Assembly (NCBI GenBank): GCA_009760855.2
Contig: WPIO01000187.1
Span: 255,501-319,500 of the forward strand
Direction: 5' to 3'
DNA: 64,000 bases
From: Cristatella mucedo
Lineage: Eukaryota > Bryozoa > Phylactolaemata > Cristatellidae
The notes under the pieces are model-generated. The model saw only the letters and a list, made by a program, of their open reading frames with translations. It was not told where the DNA came from and did not search any database. The position numbers and the translations under genes are program-made. Positions 35,700 to 47,679 of the stretch are shown here, one piece after another; position 1 is the stretch's first letter; the number at the start of each line of letters is the position of its first letter.

Positions 35700-36090
35700 G
35701 GAGCCGAGAGGAGAGGAGGAGAAGGAGGAGGAGGTGGAGGAGGAGAGGAGGAGAGGAGGAGGAAGAGAGGAGGAGGAGAGGAGGAGGAGGAAGAGGAGAG
35801 GAGGAGAGGAGGAGAGGAGGAGAGGAGGAGGAGGAGAGGAGGAGAGGAGGAGGAAGAGAGGAGGAGGAGGAAGAGAGGAGGAGGAGGAGAAAGAGGAGGA
35901 GGAGGAGGAGGAGGAGGAGGAGGAGGAGGAGGAGGAGGAGGAGGAGGAGGAGGAGGAGGAGGAGGAGGAGGAGGAGGGAGGAGGAGGAGGAGGAGGTGGA
36001 GGAGGAAGAGAGAAGGAGGAGGAGGAGGAGAAGGAGGAGAAGGAGGAGAGGAGGAGGAGGAGGAAGAGAGGAGGAGGAGGGAGGGCAAGT
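35700..36090 (+). repeat. 390-bp polypurine (GGA/GGAGA)n tract
   Basis: A purine run, almost unbroken, of GGA, GAGGA and GGAAGAGA units with a pure (GGA)n core at about 35,895-35,980. Confidence 0.9.
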
Positions 36091-36354
36091 TTTGCCCAGA
36101 TCTTCGGCTAGGTCGCTGCAGGCGTTCGCGCTGGGTGGGCACGGCTGCGGATGCCCCAGCGGACCGCAGCGGCTCCGCTCTGCTCGGGCGGAAGGGCGCC
36201 GCTCTGCTCCGACCGAGGAGCAGCGCCGCTGCCGCAGCCTAGCGGCCGGTCGAGCTCGGCGCGCATGCGCCCACAATTCCTAATGCGGGCCTATTTCCGC
36301 CCCCAACATGCGGGTTGCGAGAACGACGACGCCATATGCACGCTTGTAATATAT

Positions 36355-36598
36355 GCTGTATAGGATATCACTTCTATGCTGACGATACTCAGTGGTATTT
36401 GTCATTCAAACCGTCGGAATCTGCTGCGGCAACTGAGAAACTGAATGCTTGCCTTGCCGATATTCGATCCTGGATGACCCACAAGGCCAAGGCCACGGCT
36501 TGACTCCTTCGTACCTAGCTGAACTGCTGCATCAGTTTCAGCCTGTTCGCGCCCTCAGGTCCTGTGTGGACAATTTTGAGGCAGAGTTAATAGATTTG
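36355..36598 (+). mobile_element. LINE B remnant with internal deletion
   Basis: Encodes [38 protein letters not shown], then jumps to APSYLAELLHQFQ-like coding. Confidence 0.75.
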
Positions 36599-36599
36599 A

Positions 36600-36770
36600 T
36601 TCAGAAAGTGGATGGTAAAATGTCTGGGCTGTTTTGGCGGTTGCTCTGATAGGTAGGCTAGAGCCAAAGAATAAAGGGACCTGAAAGTGGGTGACAGAAC
36701 CCTTGAAGTCGATAGGCTGCTTGTTTGGGAGCCAGTGTGGTTGGCTCGAAGTCGTGTGACGTTGCAGATG
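36600..36770 (-). mobile_element. LINE A fragment inserted next to LINE B remnant
   Basis: Plus-strand taggctagagccaaagaata and gtcgataggctgcttgtttg are complements of the LINE A C-terminal coding region. Confidence 0.65.
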
Positions 36771-37316
36771 TTCAGCGAGAAATCAGCGGGCGGCGATGAA
36801 TCGCATGCAGTTGTCTCGTTGCCGGGCAGAGCTCGCTCGTTGCCGGGCAGAGCGTGGACGGCCGCCGGCTGAGGGGCGGCACAATGTGACAATGATGGAG
36901 TCGCGCTCGCCGGACCAGCTGGTCACGTGTTGAATTCTAAAGAGCGGCCTCGGGCGACTCCTAGCGTGGTGCGGACCTTTACTTGATTTCTCCGTAATAC
37001 CTTCGGGTATTCCGCTGCTATCTTCGTTGTGACTATTTATGAGCTGCCCTCGGATATGCTACACAAAACAGGACCTGCTTAGCATAAGATGCGATGTCGC
37101 CATTAGGCGATACCTACCGGCGGGCCTTCTCCGGCGGGTCAGTAAGAGCCTTCCTGCATCCTGCGTTCGCCCTATCAACAGCTCGGCTATCAAACCTATG
37201 ACTCGTAAGTTTAAAGCGCTGAATAATACTGGTTGCGGTAGTAGCCCACCCGCCGTAGCCCAGCACGTTGTGAAACGTCGTCCGACGGCCGTTACCGAGG
37301 TGAGCTCAGGTGAGCG

Positions 37317-39145
37317 ATGCCAGACTTAAGCGGCGCCGAAAAAGAGTTGCTCCTATACCGTCACTTTTTGAATGGACTGCCGGACTGTGTGGCCTCCACC
37401 AGTAAGGCTTCGCCGGACTGTAAAACGCCAGCGGTCGCTCTGAAGCGAGCCATGGTTCAAATGGCTATGCAACGAGGGCGAGCACAGTGTACCGTAGCGT
37501 CCCTCGAGCCAGCCGGAGCGACGCGTGCGCACGCCGTCGACGAGCTTACCGCCCGCCTGGCCACCTTAGAGGCCGAGCTCCAGCGCATGCGAGTCGAAGC
37601 ACCGGGCGCATCGGGAGAGCTTGGACGAGAGTCTGCAGCGGTGCTAGCGGGCTCGGCCGCGCCATCGCGAGCGCGGGCAGATGGGAAACTTCGGTGGCCC
37701 TAGGAAAGTGCAGTGCTGGGAGTGCTCGGACTTCGGCAATGTAGCCCGCAACTGTGCTAGCCGCAGAGCCACACCGACTAGCAGACGGCCTCCGGGAAAC
37801 GGGCGAGGCTCTGCGGCTGTCGGGGGGGGGGCGGGCCGAGGGCCGAGTCTGGAGAGTCCCCTGTGCGGTACCCCAACGCTTAGCGAACCGCAAGCACGTT
37901 CGTCATGCGCGACTGTGGTCGTCGGCGACATAACTGTATTAGCATTGATCGACAGCGGTTCATGCCCGTCACTAATTAAGGAAGAGGCTGCCCGCCACTA
38001 ATTAAGGAAGAGGCTGCCCGCCACTGGCTGTACACGTGCATCGTACCGTCCAACTAGCGCGGCCATAAAGACGGCGGCCAATCAGCCTTTACGGGGCATC
38101 GGACAGTGCGACCTACGGTTTGTTATAGGGGGCAGATCTGTGCGCCCTGCCTTTCTCGTTGTGAGACACTTCGTCGTTGACATGATATTGGGAACCAATT
38201 TTTTAACCTCACAGATGGCTCAAATACAATTCCAGGAGCCCTCAAAGGAAGGTTGCCTTCATTTTAAATTGCAATGGCAGGATTGCAATACGGCGGCAGT
38301 GAGTAGCTTCGTTAAGCAGGACGCAGCATTAGAGCTCGAGACGCGATGTTTGGTGCCACAGTTCGACGCGCATGACGAGACGATAGATATACTTGTCTAC
38401 CCGCAGCCCTACAGAGGAGTGGTCGTTAGGTTTCGAGCCCACTTCCGGCGCCAACAAGGTTCAACTGATCCTGTCTAAATTCCAAATTCCAAGAGGTAAC
38501 AGCGCACCGGTACGCGTCCCTTCTCAACAAAATCCACTGCATTTGCAAGACAAGATCATGGTGCAGCTTAATACTATGCTAGAGCAGGGTATCATCAGGC
38601 CGAGCTCAAGCCCGTGGCTGGCGCCAGCTGTTTACACGCCCAAGGAAAAATGGCGACATGCGTATAGCAGTTGACTATAGAGAGCTCAATAAACGTACTG
38701 CAAATGATGCTTATCCGTTATGCCGCTACCGGACGAAATTCAGGACCACCTCCATGGCGCCAGCGTCTTCAGCACCCTGGACATGAATTCGGGATACTGG
38801 CAGGTACCGGTTCATCCCGACGACGCTCAAAAGACGGCATTGACACCTGGGCCAGAACTTGGAACATTTGCCTTCTTAAAAATGCCATTTGGATCATCCG
38901 GGGCTCCGGCCACATTCGAGCAGTTAATGGACTCAGTTTTTCGCGATTTGCCCTTCGTTTATGTTTATTTGGATGGCGTGATGGTCCACAGCTGCAGCGA
39001 TGTGGAGCACATTGACCATTTGAATATGGTGTTTTCCAGGCTGCAGATTGACAGCATTGCAGCCGGAATGCCGCTGTCCGGTGGTAAATGCCATATTTTT
39101 TCAGGCGGAGGTGTAATACCTGGGGTATGTCTTTGACAGATACGG
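37317..39145 (+). mobile_element. Ty3/gypsy LTR retrotransposon remnant (gag end, protease, RT), disabled
   Basis: Order of parts: gag-like coding (37,317-37,703), a CCHC-like knuckle CWECSDFGNVARNC (37,711-37,752) with the His lost, an aspartic protease block ending LALIDSGSCPSLI (to about 37,980), and RT (about 38,500-39,110) with FSTLDMNSGYWQVPVHPDD, FLKMPFGSSGAPATFEQLMD and YLDG where YLDD is expected. A 26-bp tandem duplication at 37,969-38,022 introduces a stop, and two frame shifts flank 38,660-38,715. RNase H, integrase and 3' LTR are missing because LINE A begins at 39,165. Confidence 0.85.
37969..38022 (+). repeat. 26-bp tandem duplication inside Ty3/gypsy protease region
   Basis: Unit cactaattaaggaagaggct plus gcccgc occurs twice in a row; 26 is not a multiple of three and the second copy brings a stop. 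Confidence 0.9.
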
Positions 39146-39164
39146 CATGCGCCGTAAGTTTGTA

Positions 39165-40965
39165 TCTCAATCAAAGAAGACAACAAGTTCTCTAGACTCT
39201 ATTCCCACTGTCCTGCTCCTACGTTGCATTGATATGCTGCTGCTATGCATAACTAACATCATTAATATGTCATTAGCCTCATGTCATGTCCCAGCACCTT
39301 TCAAAAAAGCTGTAGTCAGGCCTCTTCTCAAGAAAGCAACACTAGACCAAGAGAACTTGAGCAACTACCGCCCACTCTCCCTTTTACCATTTCTATCAAA
39401 GACACTGGAACGGGTCGTGGCGGACCAGCTGAACTCCTATATCGAAACCTCACACCTTGCTAGTAAGTTCCAGTCTGGCTTTAGAGCTAATCACTCCACA
39501 GAGTCAGCATTGCTTAGGGTATACAACGACCTACTTAGGAATGCAGACATGGGTAGAGTGTCTCTGCTTGTTTTGCTCCATCTTTCGGCAGCTTTTGACA
39601 CCATCGATCACAAAGTTCTTCTAGAGCGCCTCTCATCTCGCCTGGGCATCACTGGCACTGCTCTGCAGTGGTTCAGGTCCTATCTCAGTGGGAGACTCCA
39701 GAGTATTGACGTGAATGGACAAAGATCATCTGAAGTACCTCTGAGTACCTCAGGGCTCCGTGCTAGGTCCGGTTCTTTTCACGGTTTATATTCTCCCTCT
39801 TGCTGATGTGATTGCCAAGCACAATCTAGGCTTTCACTTCTATGCGGATGACACTCAGTTGTACCTTTGCTTTGATCCATCCCAGCCTTCGAGCACCTCA
39901 GATTCTCTCAACTCACTTGCTGCATGTATTGATGAAATCCGCACATGGACGACAGCAAGTTTTCTAAAACTAAACAATGAAAAAACCATCTTACTAGTTA
40001 CGGACAAACCCAGTGTGATTCAGAAATTGGAAAGGCTGACGCTCAAAATTGGCTCTGCCAGCATATCTCCTGTTGAATCAGCTCGAAATCTAGGTGTCAT
40101 ATTCCAAAGCAACCTCTCGTTAGACGGCCATATCAGCTCCACGGTCAAATCAAAGCTCCACAGTGACATCTGCCTATTTTCAGCTTCATAACATTGCCAA
40201 AATTTGGGCTTGTTTAGATAAGGATACCACGTGCAAATTGGTCCATGCATTCGTGACATCCCCTCTCGACTTCTGCAACTCATTGCTTACTTGCCTACCA
40301 GCGTGTGCGATCAGGCGATTGCAGCTGGTGCAAAACTCCGAAGCTAGGCTTGTCTGTCGTGAGCGGCTCAGTTGCCACATTACACCGCTTCTCGCCGACC
40401 TGCACTGGCTACCAGTCAAGCAACGGATTGACTTCAAGGTTTTGTCGCTCACTCATAGGTCACATCATTCTTTGGCTCCAGCCTATCTCACAGATCTACT
40501 CCCCTATTACGCCAAGCATTGTACCATCCGCTTTTCGGAATCCAACAGTCTAGAAAAACCTCATACAAACCTTAAATCCTTTGGAGACCGTGCATTTAGT
40601 TCATAGGCTCCCAAAGCCTGGAACTCCCTCCCGACCTGCGTCAAAACATCCCCTGACCTGAGCACATTTAAAAGGAACCTAAAAACACACCTATTTAGGA
40701 CAGCATTTAGTGGGTCCCTGTGATTCGTCCTTGATGTGCTTATGCGTGCTGACACCGTGCATGCTGCCACAAACCACATTTGCATGCTGACCCTGTGCAT
40801 GTCACCCCTAACCATATTATTCATTTCGTTTGTTTTTCAAGCATGATTTTACTTACCATTCAATTGCATTTCACTTTACAGCAAATGTAAAGCGCCTAGA
40901 GAGAGATTGAGTTCTCTGAGGGCGCTTTATCAAGTGAATTATTATTATTATTATTATTATGCAAC
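39165..40965 (+). mobile_element. LINE family A (L2/CR1-like), 5'-truncated reverse transcriptase copy
   Basis: The longest copy of the family. The RT domain includes SNYRPLSLLPFLSKTLERVV, FRANHSTESALLRV, AAFDTIDHKVLLERL and the catalytic [12 protein letters not shown], with C-terminal FSESNSL and FKRNLKTHLF. One frameshift near 39,745 and later stops make it dead. The 3' UTR ends aaagcgcc...ggcgctttatcaagtg plus (ATT)n. No endonuclease domain remains. It replaces the downstream part of a Ty3/gypsy element. Confidence 0.9.
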
Positions 40966-40969
40966 ACAG

Positions 40970-41673
40970 CCGTCGCCAAATCCACGAAACGCGTATGAGG
41001 GAGCTTCGCCAGTATATTCGGCGAGTCGCCGCGTCGCACGCGCCGACCCCCGACAGTAGTACTTCAAACTAAAAGGAAGTCGCCTCAGAATTGCGACCAA
41101 TTTCGTTAGGCAGTCAATAGTGTAAACGCAGCTTCAAACAGCGTCCCCGCCGGTGATAAAAGGCTCAGACGAAGGAGTGGGACTGGGGGTCAGACGAGGA
41201 GGTGAGACGAGCCTCCGTTCGAAGAGCTTGAAGCTGCGCAATCAGTCGCACCCTCGAATTGAATCTCAAGTAGAGACAGCTCTTTTTTGAACAGTGGCGA
41301 GCCGAACTTGACGCGTTTACGCCGCCGGCCACACTGATAGCAAAAGTCCATTCTGATTGGGCGGCACCGCTGCGGATTGAACAAAGAGGCCGCAGCAGGG
41401 TCAGAGTGTGCGCTCACGTGTGGTCGCCGTGACCTAAGTGAATTCGTACGACATTTGAGCTTTCGCACTCAGTGACTCGGTGAGTGCTCTAGGCGACGGC
41501 AGTGACTCGGTGAGTGTTCCCCTGCAGTCGCTCGCTGTAGCAGGGACGCCGCAATTCTTGGTGACCTTTCTATGCTGAGCGCAGTATTTCGCCTTTTTTA
41601 GTAGGACGCCTCCGCTGCGTGCAGGCGCGGCCATTTACTGAGACCGCCTACGACGCTACGTTCTGCCGCTACG

Positions 41674-41720
<47 letters not shown>

Positions 41721-42364
41721 GCGATTGGGACGAGGGAGAACTATTCGCGGTATCCCGCTGGTGGGGGACGCGCGTGCGGTATATATGTATGGGTAGAATT
41801 GCTGCGCCACAATTCTTTGCAGCCGTGTAGCTGACGCCTGCCGCGCCCGATAGAGCGACGGCCCGATCCGAGAGCCGTCGTCCTTGAGCTCGACCTTGAG
41901 CTCTCGCACGCGGTCTGTTGAATGCAAGCATGCTCCGTACTTTCGAGGATTGGCTGCGCGCTACGGTTAAACGACCGCTCGGCCCCGTATCCCCCCCCCC
42001 CGCGCCCATCCCCGCGCGCTTAATCTGAGCCGGCCGTCATGCGTCTTCTGAACTGGCCCTAAGAATGGACGACCGCGGCTTTATTTGAATGGAGCGCGGC
42101 ATTGTTGCCCAGTACTTAGTGACAGCCGCCGGCCGTTGTGTACTTGGCGGAAGCCTTTGTCTAGCTTTGTTTAGTAGGACCTCTCGCTGCGGCGTAGTGG
42201 TCACGAGCCACTGCGAGGCTGAGCCGCGACAGAAGCGTACGTCGCCCCGTCCTTCGTCAAGCGTAGGCTTGGTCGCTCGGGCGACCTCTTTCATTGATAT
42301 CATCAAACGTGTGTGCATCTCCTTGAGCGGTGCGCTGGACAGAATCTGCTGCGAATCCTGAGCA
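40970..42364. other. Spacer between two LINE A 3' ends
   Basis: Lies between LINE A tails at 40,965 and 42,366. Holds a (TA)n and a short repeat (cagtgactcggtgagtg twice at about 41,468-41,520). No gene recognised. Confidence 0.55.
41676..41718. repeat. (TA)n microsatellite
   Basis: About 21 TA units. Confidence 0.95.
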
Positions 42365-42365
42365 T

Positions 42366-42552
42366 TTCATTTGCATGCTGACCCAGTGCATGTAACCCCT
42401 AACCATGTTATTCATTTTGTTTGTTTTTCAAGCATGATTTTACTTACTATTCTATTGCGTATCACTTTGCAGCAAATGTAAAGCGCCTAGAAAGAGATTA
42501 AGTTCTCTGAGGGCGCTTTATCAAGTGCAATATTATTATTATTATTATTATT
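42366..42552 (+). mobile_element. LINE A 3' UTR copy with (ATT)n tail
   Basis: tttgcatgctgacccagtgc through aaagcgcctagaaagagatt and ggcgctttatcaagtg, then (ATT)8. Only the last ~185 bp of the element is present. Confidence 0.85.
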
Positions 42553-42819
42553 CATTCGCAGCTCCCGAAAGCGTCGCGACAGCTGTCTGCCACGTCGCGA
42601 CGTCTGCATGCGGCGAATGGATTCGATTAGGCAAACCGCTGGCAGCGATAAGGCAAACCGCTGGCAGCAGCCGACCTTGGTCGCTGGTACGCCGGCTCAG
42701 GGACGCAGGCCCAGCTCGTCCCAGCGGGTCCAGCTAATCTAATCTTGACTAGTCGAGCGAGGGCACCGGCTGAAGGCTGAGGTTGAGGTCACAACTAATT
42801 ACCCGGTGTTGGGAGAGGG

Positions 42820-45500
42820 GGGGGGGTCGAATTACCGCAATCCACCACAATCCACTCTAATTTGGCTAACGTCGACTAGACGTTAGCGTTGCCGAGCTCA
42901 AATCTTTCGCTGATATTGCAGTACACGTTCAATTTTATCAACCCACCAAATTTCTCGTCGCTGTTCGCAAAGCGCACTTAAGCAAATGAGCTTTCCATTC
43001 TAGTTCCCGTCAAATCCACCGCAACTTAACTGCATACAGCTCCAAAAAGTTGGAATATCAAACTACGCTGCATGTACAGTGTGCCCAGAAAATTTCGCGA
43101 GACTCCGCTCACGCGTTCTCACAAAGTCCACAGAAATAGCATTGCAGTGGGCTCCAGGCCAATGCCGAAATCCAGTGCGAAACAAAAGAAATCCTGTTCG
43201 AAAAGCTCCTTGTTTGACTTCATATGACGGCACACTCTGCGACAATTGCTCTTAAACATTTCACTTGCATTGGCACGGCCGTTCTCGTTCACTGCACTGC
43301 AATCGACTGCAGTTGCCCGGCCGATACCACAATCCACTTCAATCCACCGCACAAACAATCAAAATACATTGCGCCGAGCTCCAGTTTTGATTGCATTTTA
43401 AAGTGCACCGAGATGTGTGCTCAACCTCATAGCCTAAAAAAAATTGTGCATCCTCGGAGTGTGGCAATTCGCGGCAATCGCCTGGAATGACCTGGAAAAC
43501 TACCACAACCCACTCTGTTCCACAGTAAAACATCCTCAAATCGCTATCGCGAAGCTCGAATTGGCATTGCATATAGGACTAGACTCAGTTGATAGTGTAT
43601 CCACAAATTTTCACTCCAGTTTGTGCACGCGTTCTCATGCAACGAATCCGCCGAAATCCGCTGCAATCCGCCTCTCAGCGACAAGAATGCGTACACTAAA
43701 AGCTCTAACTATGATTGCACACATTATGATGGTTCTAATCTTCTGTTGTTGTGTACTCGCATAAATTCACTGTAAATGCCTCGGCCATTTTGTAGCAATG
43801 CACTGCAATCAACTGCAACTGCCCGGGACAGTTCGTCAATCCACAACCCACCGAAAAACGACCAGAATATGCACACTTTAAGCTCTAATAGTAATAGCAC
43901 GTTGCTCTAATTTTCGGTTATTGTGTAATCGCACAATTGCACTACAATTGCCTTGACCAATCGGCAGAAATTCACTGCAACTGACTGCAATGGCACGGGC
44001 CAATACGGCAATCCACAGCGATCTGATGCAAAATCCGCTGAAATTGGTTTCGCAATGCTGCAATTTTGAATGCACGTTACAAAGCATACTGGTCAAAGTC
44101 AATCACATTATAAAGTACATCTCGGGCAACACATTGCAATCTACGGCAATGACTCGGCTCAAAGCAGCAATCCACTATGATCCATGGCTAGTCGACCACA
44201 AAATGGCTGCACGAAATGCCAATTGTCATTGCATTTCACATTTTTTATGCTTAAAGCGAAATCTTAGGACTTTCAAGCTATTCTGCACGTTAATTGGCAA
44301 CAATGCACGGCAATCGATAGCAATAGCAGGGACCAATACAGCAGTCCATGGCAAATTGACAAGAAATCAGCTGCATCAAGCTCCAATTCTCAGACCACGT
44401 AAGATTTCACTACACGTGCCCATACTTTCAACCCTGTCAACAAGCTCTAACCGCTCAACTTTTGGCAATGCACGGCAATTGACGGCAATGGATCGTGCAA
44501 ATACGGCAATCCATTATGATCCATCGAAAACCATTTGAAAGTGATAGGCCCCAGATCAAACGTATCTTACCTGTCACAGCGCACTGTGCTTAAAGTGCAA
44601 TCACATCCTTTCAACCAATCGCGAACGTACAATCGCGAGCAATGAATCGCAATCGATAGCAATGGCCCGGGCCAATACCCAAACTCACGGCAACTTGACG
44701 AGAAATTGGCAGCTCGAAGCCTCAATTGTCTTTACATATAACATTCCGCTGTGTCCAAAGTAAAACGTGGCGTTTTTAAGATGCTTTGCTCGTTAACTGT
44801 CAGCAATGCATGGCAATTCACAGCAATGGTACGGGCCCGTAGCGAAATCCGTGGAAAATTGACAAAATTGGCTGCAATATACTGCAAATCTCATTCCACG
44901 TAACATGTACGCGTGGGAGCTCGCAATATTTTTACCCATTGTGAGCGTTCAATCGACGAAAACAAACGGCAATCGAGGGCAATGGCCTGGGGAAATATGC
45001 CAATCCACAACGGTCAGTTACAAATAACCGACAGTTACTGAAAGAAGCTCCAAGTTTGCTTGCCTATTGCACTAAACTTCGTTAAAAGTGCTGCAGTCAC
45101 ATCCTTTTAAACAATCGACAAAGGCGCAATCAATGGCATTGCAAGACAATCGACGGCAATGGCCTGGCCACTACCTCAATTGGTTTTCAAATTTGCTGGA
45201 AATCGACTGTTTGAATTTGTAACTACCCTACCGCATAACGCTCACTGTGGGCGCACATACTGTCATTTTTCGCGTTTAACGTTGGGCAATGCATGGCAAT
45301 CGACAGCAATAGCCCGAGACAATAGAACAATCTACGATTGTCTATTACAATTACAAACAAAGCTGGCGGGAGAAGATCCAATTTTTCTAGCGCATTGAAA
45401 GTGCAGCCGCATCCTTTCAATCAATCATGAACACACATTCGAGGGCAGTGCACGGCAATCGACAGCAACAGCCTGGGAAAATAAGGAAATCTATCCTTCG
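42820..45500 (+). repeat. Degenerate tandem array, ~165-bp period, about 16 units
   Basis: A recurring core, gcaatgcacggcaatcgaca then gcaatggcccgggccaatac and ggcaatcca, recurs near 43,298, 43,463, 43,640, 43,800, 43,968, 44,132, 44,303, 44,468, 44,640, 44,806, 44,965, 45,138, 45,289 and 45,445, with weaker earlier units. Between cores a second motif (aaagtgcaatcacatccttt) recurs. Units are perhaps 60-70% alike. No consistent reading frame runs through it. Confidence 0.85.
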
Positions 45501-46129
45501 TAAGTGTACATACTTAATTGAGTTCGGTGGATTTCGGTACTTCGTCAAACTATGTGGGCGGTCGTCTTGAGTTCGCTAGTTCGGCAGCGCTTCTTGTTTT
45601 TGCCCTAATTCCGCTAATTCCACTTTGATCTTCCAGCGGAAGTAGGAAGTTTACAGCGGCGGCCAGTTTTCCTTAAAATCTCGCTTCCTACTCTCATCCC
45701 AGAGTTAGTTAGCTAGAAAATTACTTCGGTTGTCAGGAAACGGCACTCGGCGATGCGACCGCGATTCAATGTTTACCTTCCGCGAATGCTTTTACCGCCT
45801 GCCACCTTGCTAATTAATCATTGAATGTCAATCAGGCAGTTTCCCATAAGCAGGGACTCTCGTAGAACGCTTCGATGATCTCACCGGTAGCCGGTCGTCT
45901 GCCGTGCTTTTTAAAGCAGATAAGAAGGCGTGCCCTTGATGGTGCCTTGACTTGCCCCTCGGTGCGATCTGATTTCCGCCAGACTCATGTATGACTCCCC
46001 AACCGGGCAGATAGCCACGTTGAGATGGCTACTTCAAGATGGCTACTCTAAGAGCACAACAATGGTTGGGCTCTGACCTTTTAAAGTGGCTAAGTCATAA
46101 ATCACGCAACAACATCGTTCTTACATAAC
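45501..46129. other. Unassigned spacer after the 165-bp array
   Basis: No open frame of note and no repeat family recognised apart from short repeats of gatggctact near 46,020-46,045. Confidence 0.5.
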
Positions 46130-46990
46130 CCCATTGCACATTTGCTTTGATTCCTCCCAGCCTTCGAGCATCTCAAATTCTCTCAACTCACTAGCTGCAT
46201 GCATTGATGACATCTGCACATGCATGGCAGCAAATTTTCTAAAACTTAACGATGATAAAACTAACTTACTAGTTATGGGCAAACCCAGTGTGATCCAGAG
46301 ATTGGAAAGGCTGACTCTCAAAATTGGCTCTGCCAGCACATCTCCGGTTTAATCTGCACAAAATATAGGTGTAATGTTGCAAAGTGACCTTCCCTTAGAC
46401 GACCACATCAACTCAACCATCAAGCTTGCCTCCGTTCAGCTGCATAATATTGCTAAAAATCAGGCTTGCTTAGACAAGGATACTACATCTAAGTTGGTCC
46501 ATGCATTTGTGATATCCCGTCTTGACTTCTGTAACTCACCGCTTGCTGATCTCACTGCTTGCTTGCATGTGCAATCAGGTGCTTACAGCTGGTGCAAAAC
46601 TCTGCAGCCAGGCTTGTTTGTCGTAAGTGCTGCAGTTGCCACGTCTCACCACTTCTCGCCGACCTGCGCTGGCTACCAGTCAAGCAAAACATCGACTTTA
46701 AGGTTTTGTCACTCACTTTCATCTTCATTTTTGGCTCCAGTCTACCTATGAGATTTACTCCCCCACCAGGCTAAGCATCGTACCACCCACTTTTCGAAAT
46801 CAAACTATTCAACTATATTTCTTACAAAACTCAAATCGTTTGGAGACCTTGCCTTTAGTTCGTATGCTCCCAAGGCCAGGAACTCACACTCGAATTGCGT
46901 CACGACATCTCCTGACTTCACCACACGTAAAAAGAAATTAAAACGCATTTATTTATGACAGCATTTGGTGGGTCCCCGTGATTCGTCCTT
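46130..46990 (+). mobile_element. LINE A 3' half, degenerate
   Basis: Begins inside the RT after YADD ([20 protein letters not shown]) and runs through the C-terminal region to a decayed 3' UTR. Confidence 0.85.
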
Positions 46991-47019
46991 TATTTACTTA
47001 TGCGTGCTGCATTTTCACA

Positions 47020-47330
47020 ATAATAATAATAATAATAATAATAACACATTTGATAGAGCGCCCTCAGAGAACTCAATCTCTCATTAGGCACTTCACACTA
47101 GCTCCGAAGTAATCACGATCGAATGATTTGTTAGGAGTGACATGCACAGGGTCAGAATGCAAGTATGTTGACCCTGTGCATGCCACCCCTCACCTTGTGA
47201 TGTTTGTTGTAATTGAGCATGCTACCATTAACCATTAGACCGTGATTCCTTTGCAGCGAATGTAAAGTGCCTAGAAATAGATTGAGTTCTCTGTGGGTGC
47301 TATATCAAACTTATTATTATTATTATCACA
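47020..47330. mobile_element. Two LINE A 3' ends in opposite orientation
   Basis: 47,020-47,160 is a minus-strand 3' end starting with (AAT)n; 47,160-47,330 is a plus-strand 3' end finishing with (ATT)n. Together they form an inverted repeat with the tails outermost. Confidence 0.75.
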
Positions 47331-47679
47331 GTTCGTAAACAAGGTTCAGCCATTAAAGCTCACAGTTCTTAATCTCGGGGCGATGCGATGTACCATTTAA
47401 AGATCAGCGAACGCCTAAGGGTTTTTAGAGGTAACTTGCGAGACTAGTCGTAGGAAACACGTGCAGATACCTACTCCCTCTCGTCCCAACGATTCTGTGC
47501 TATACGGAAGAATGAGTGGATTCGCTGTGGGCTAGTAAATTTTATCCAGGTCTTGCAGAGGAGGCGGCCTTACATTTGAGAGGCGGCATAGCTCTTGCGT
47601 CCTCGAGGCTGACTTGACATTGACCGACCGGACTCTTCCTTTTAGCCAGCACTCAAGGCATCTCAACTTCAGCACGAAC

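Larger units (their letters stand above)
33641..36354. other. Non-coding spacer dominated by simple repeats
   Basis: Between LINE B fragments: unassigned GC-rich sequence, the 34.56-34.85 kb GA tract and the 35.7-36.09 kb GGA tract. Translations are low-complexity and show no domain. Confidence 0.55.

Noticed and set aside
35513-36283. Poly-Glu, poly-Pro, poly-Gly and poly-Leu open frames over 200 residues
   Set aside because: All frames of the GGA tract stay open; no domain, no splice context, no unique sequence.
42820-45500. CRISPR-like array
   Set aside because: Units are about 165 bp, diverged throughout, with no short identical repeats separated by unique spacers, in animal DNA.
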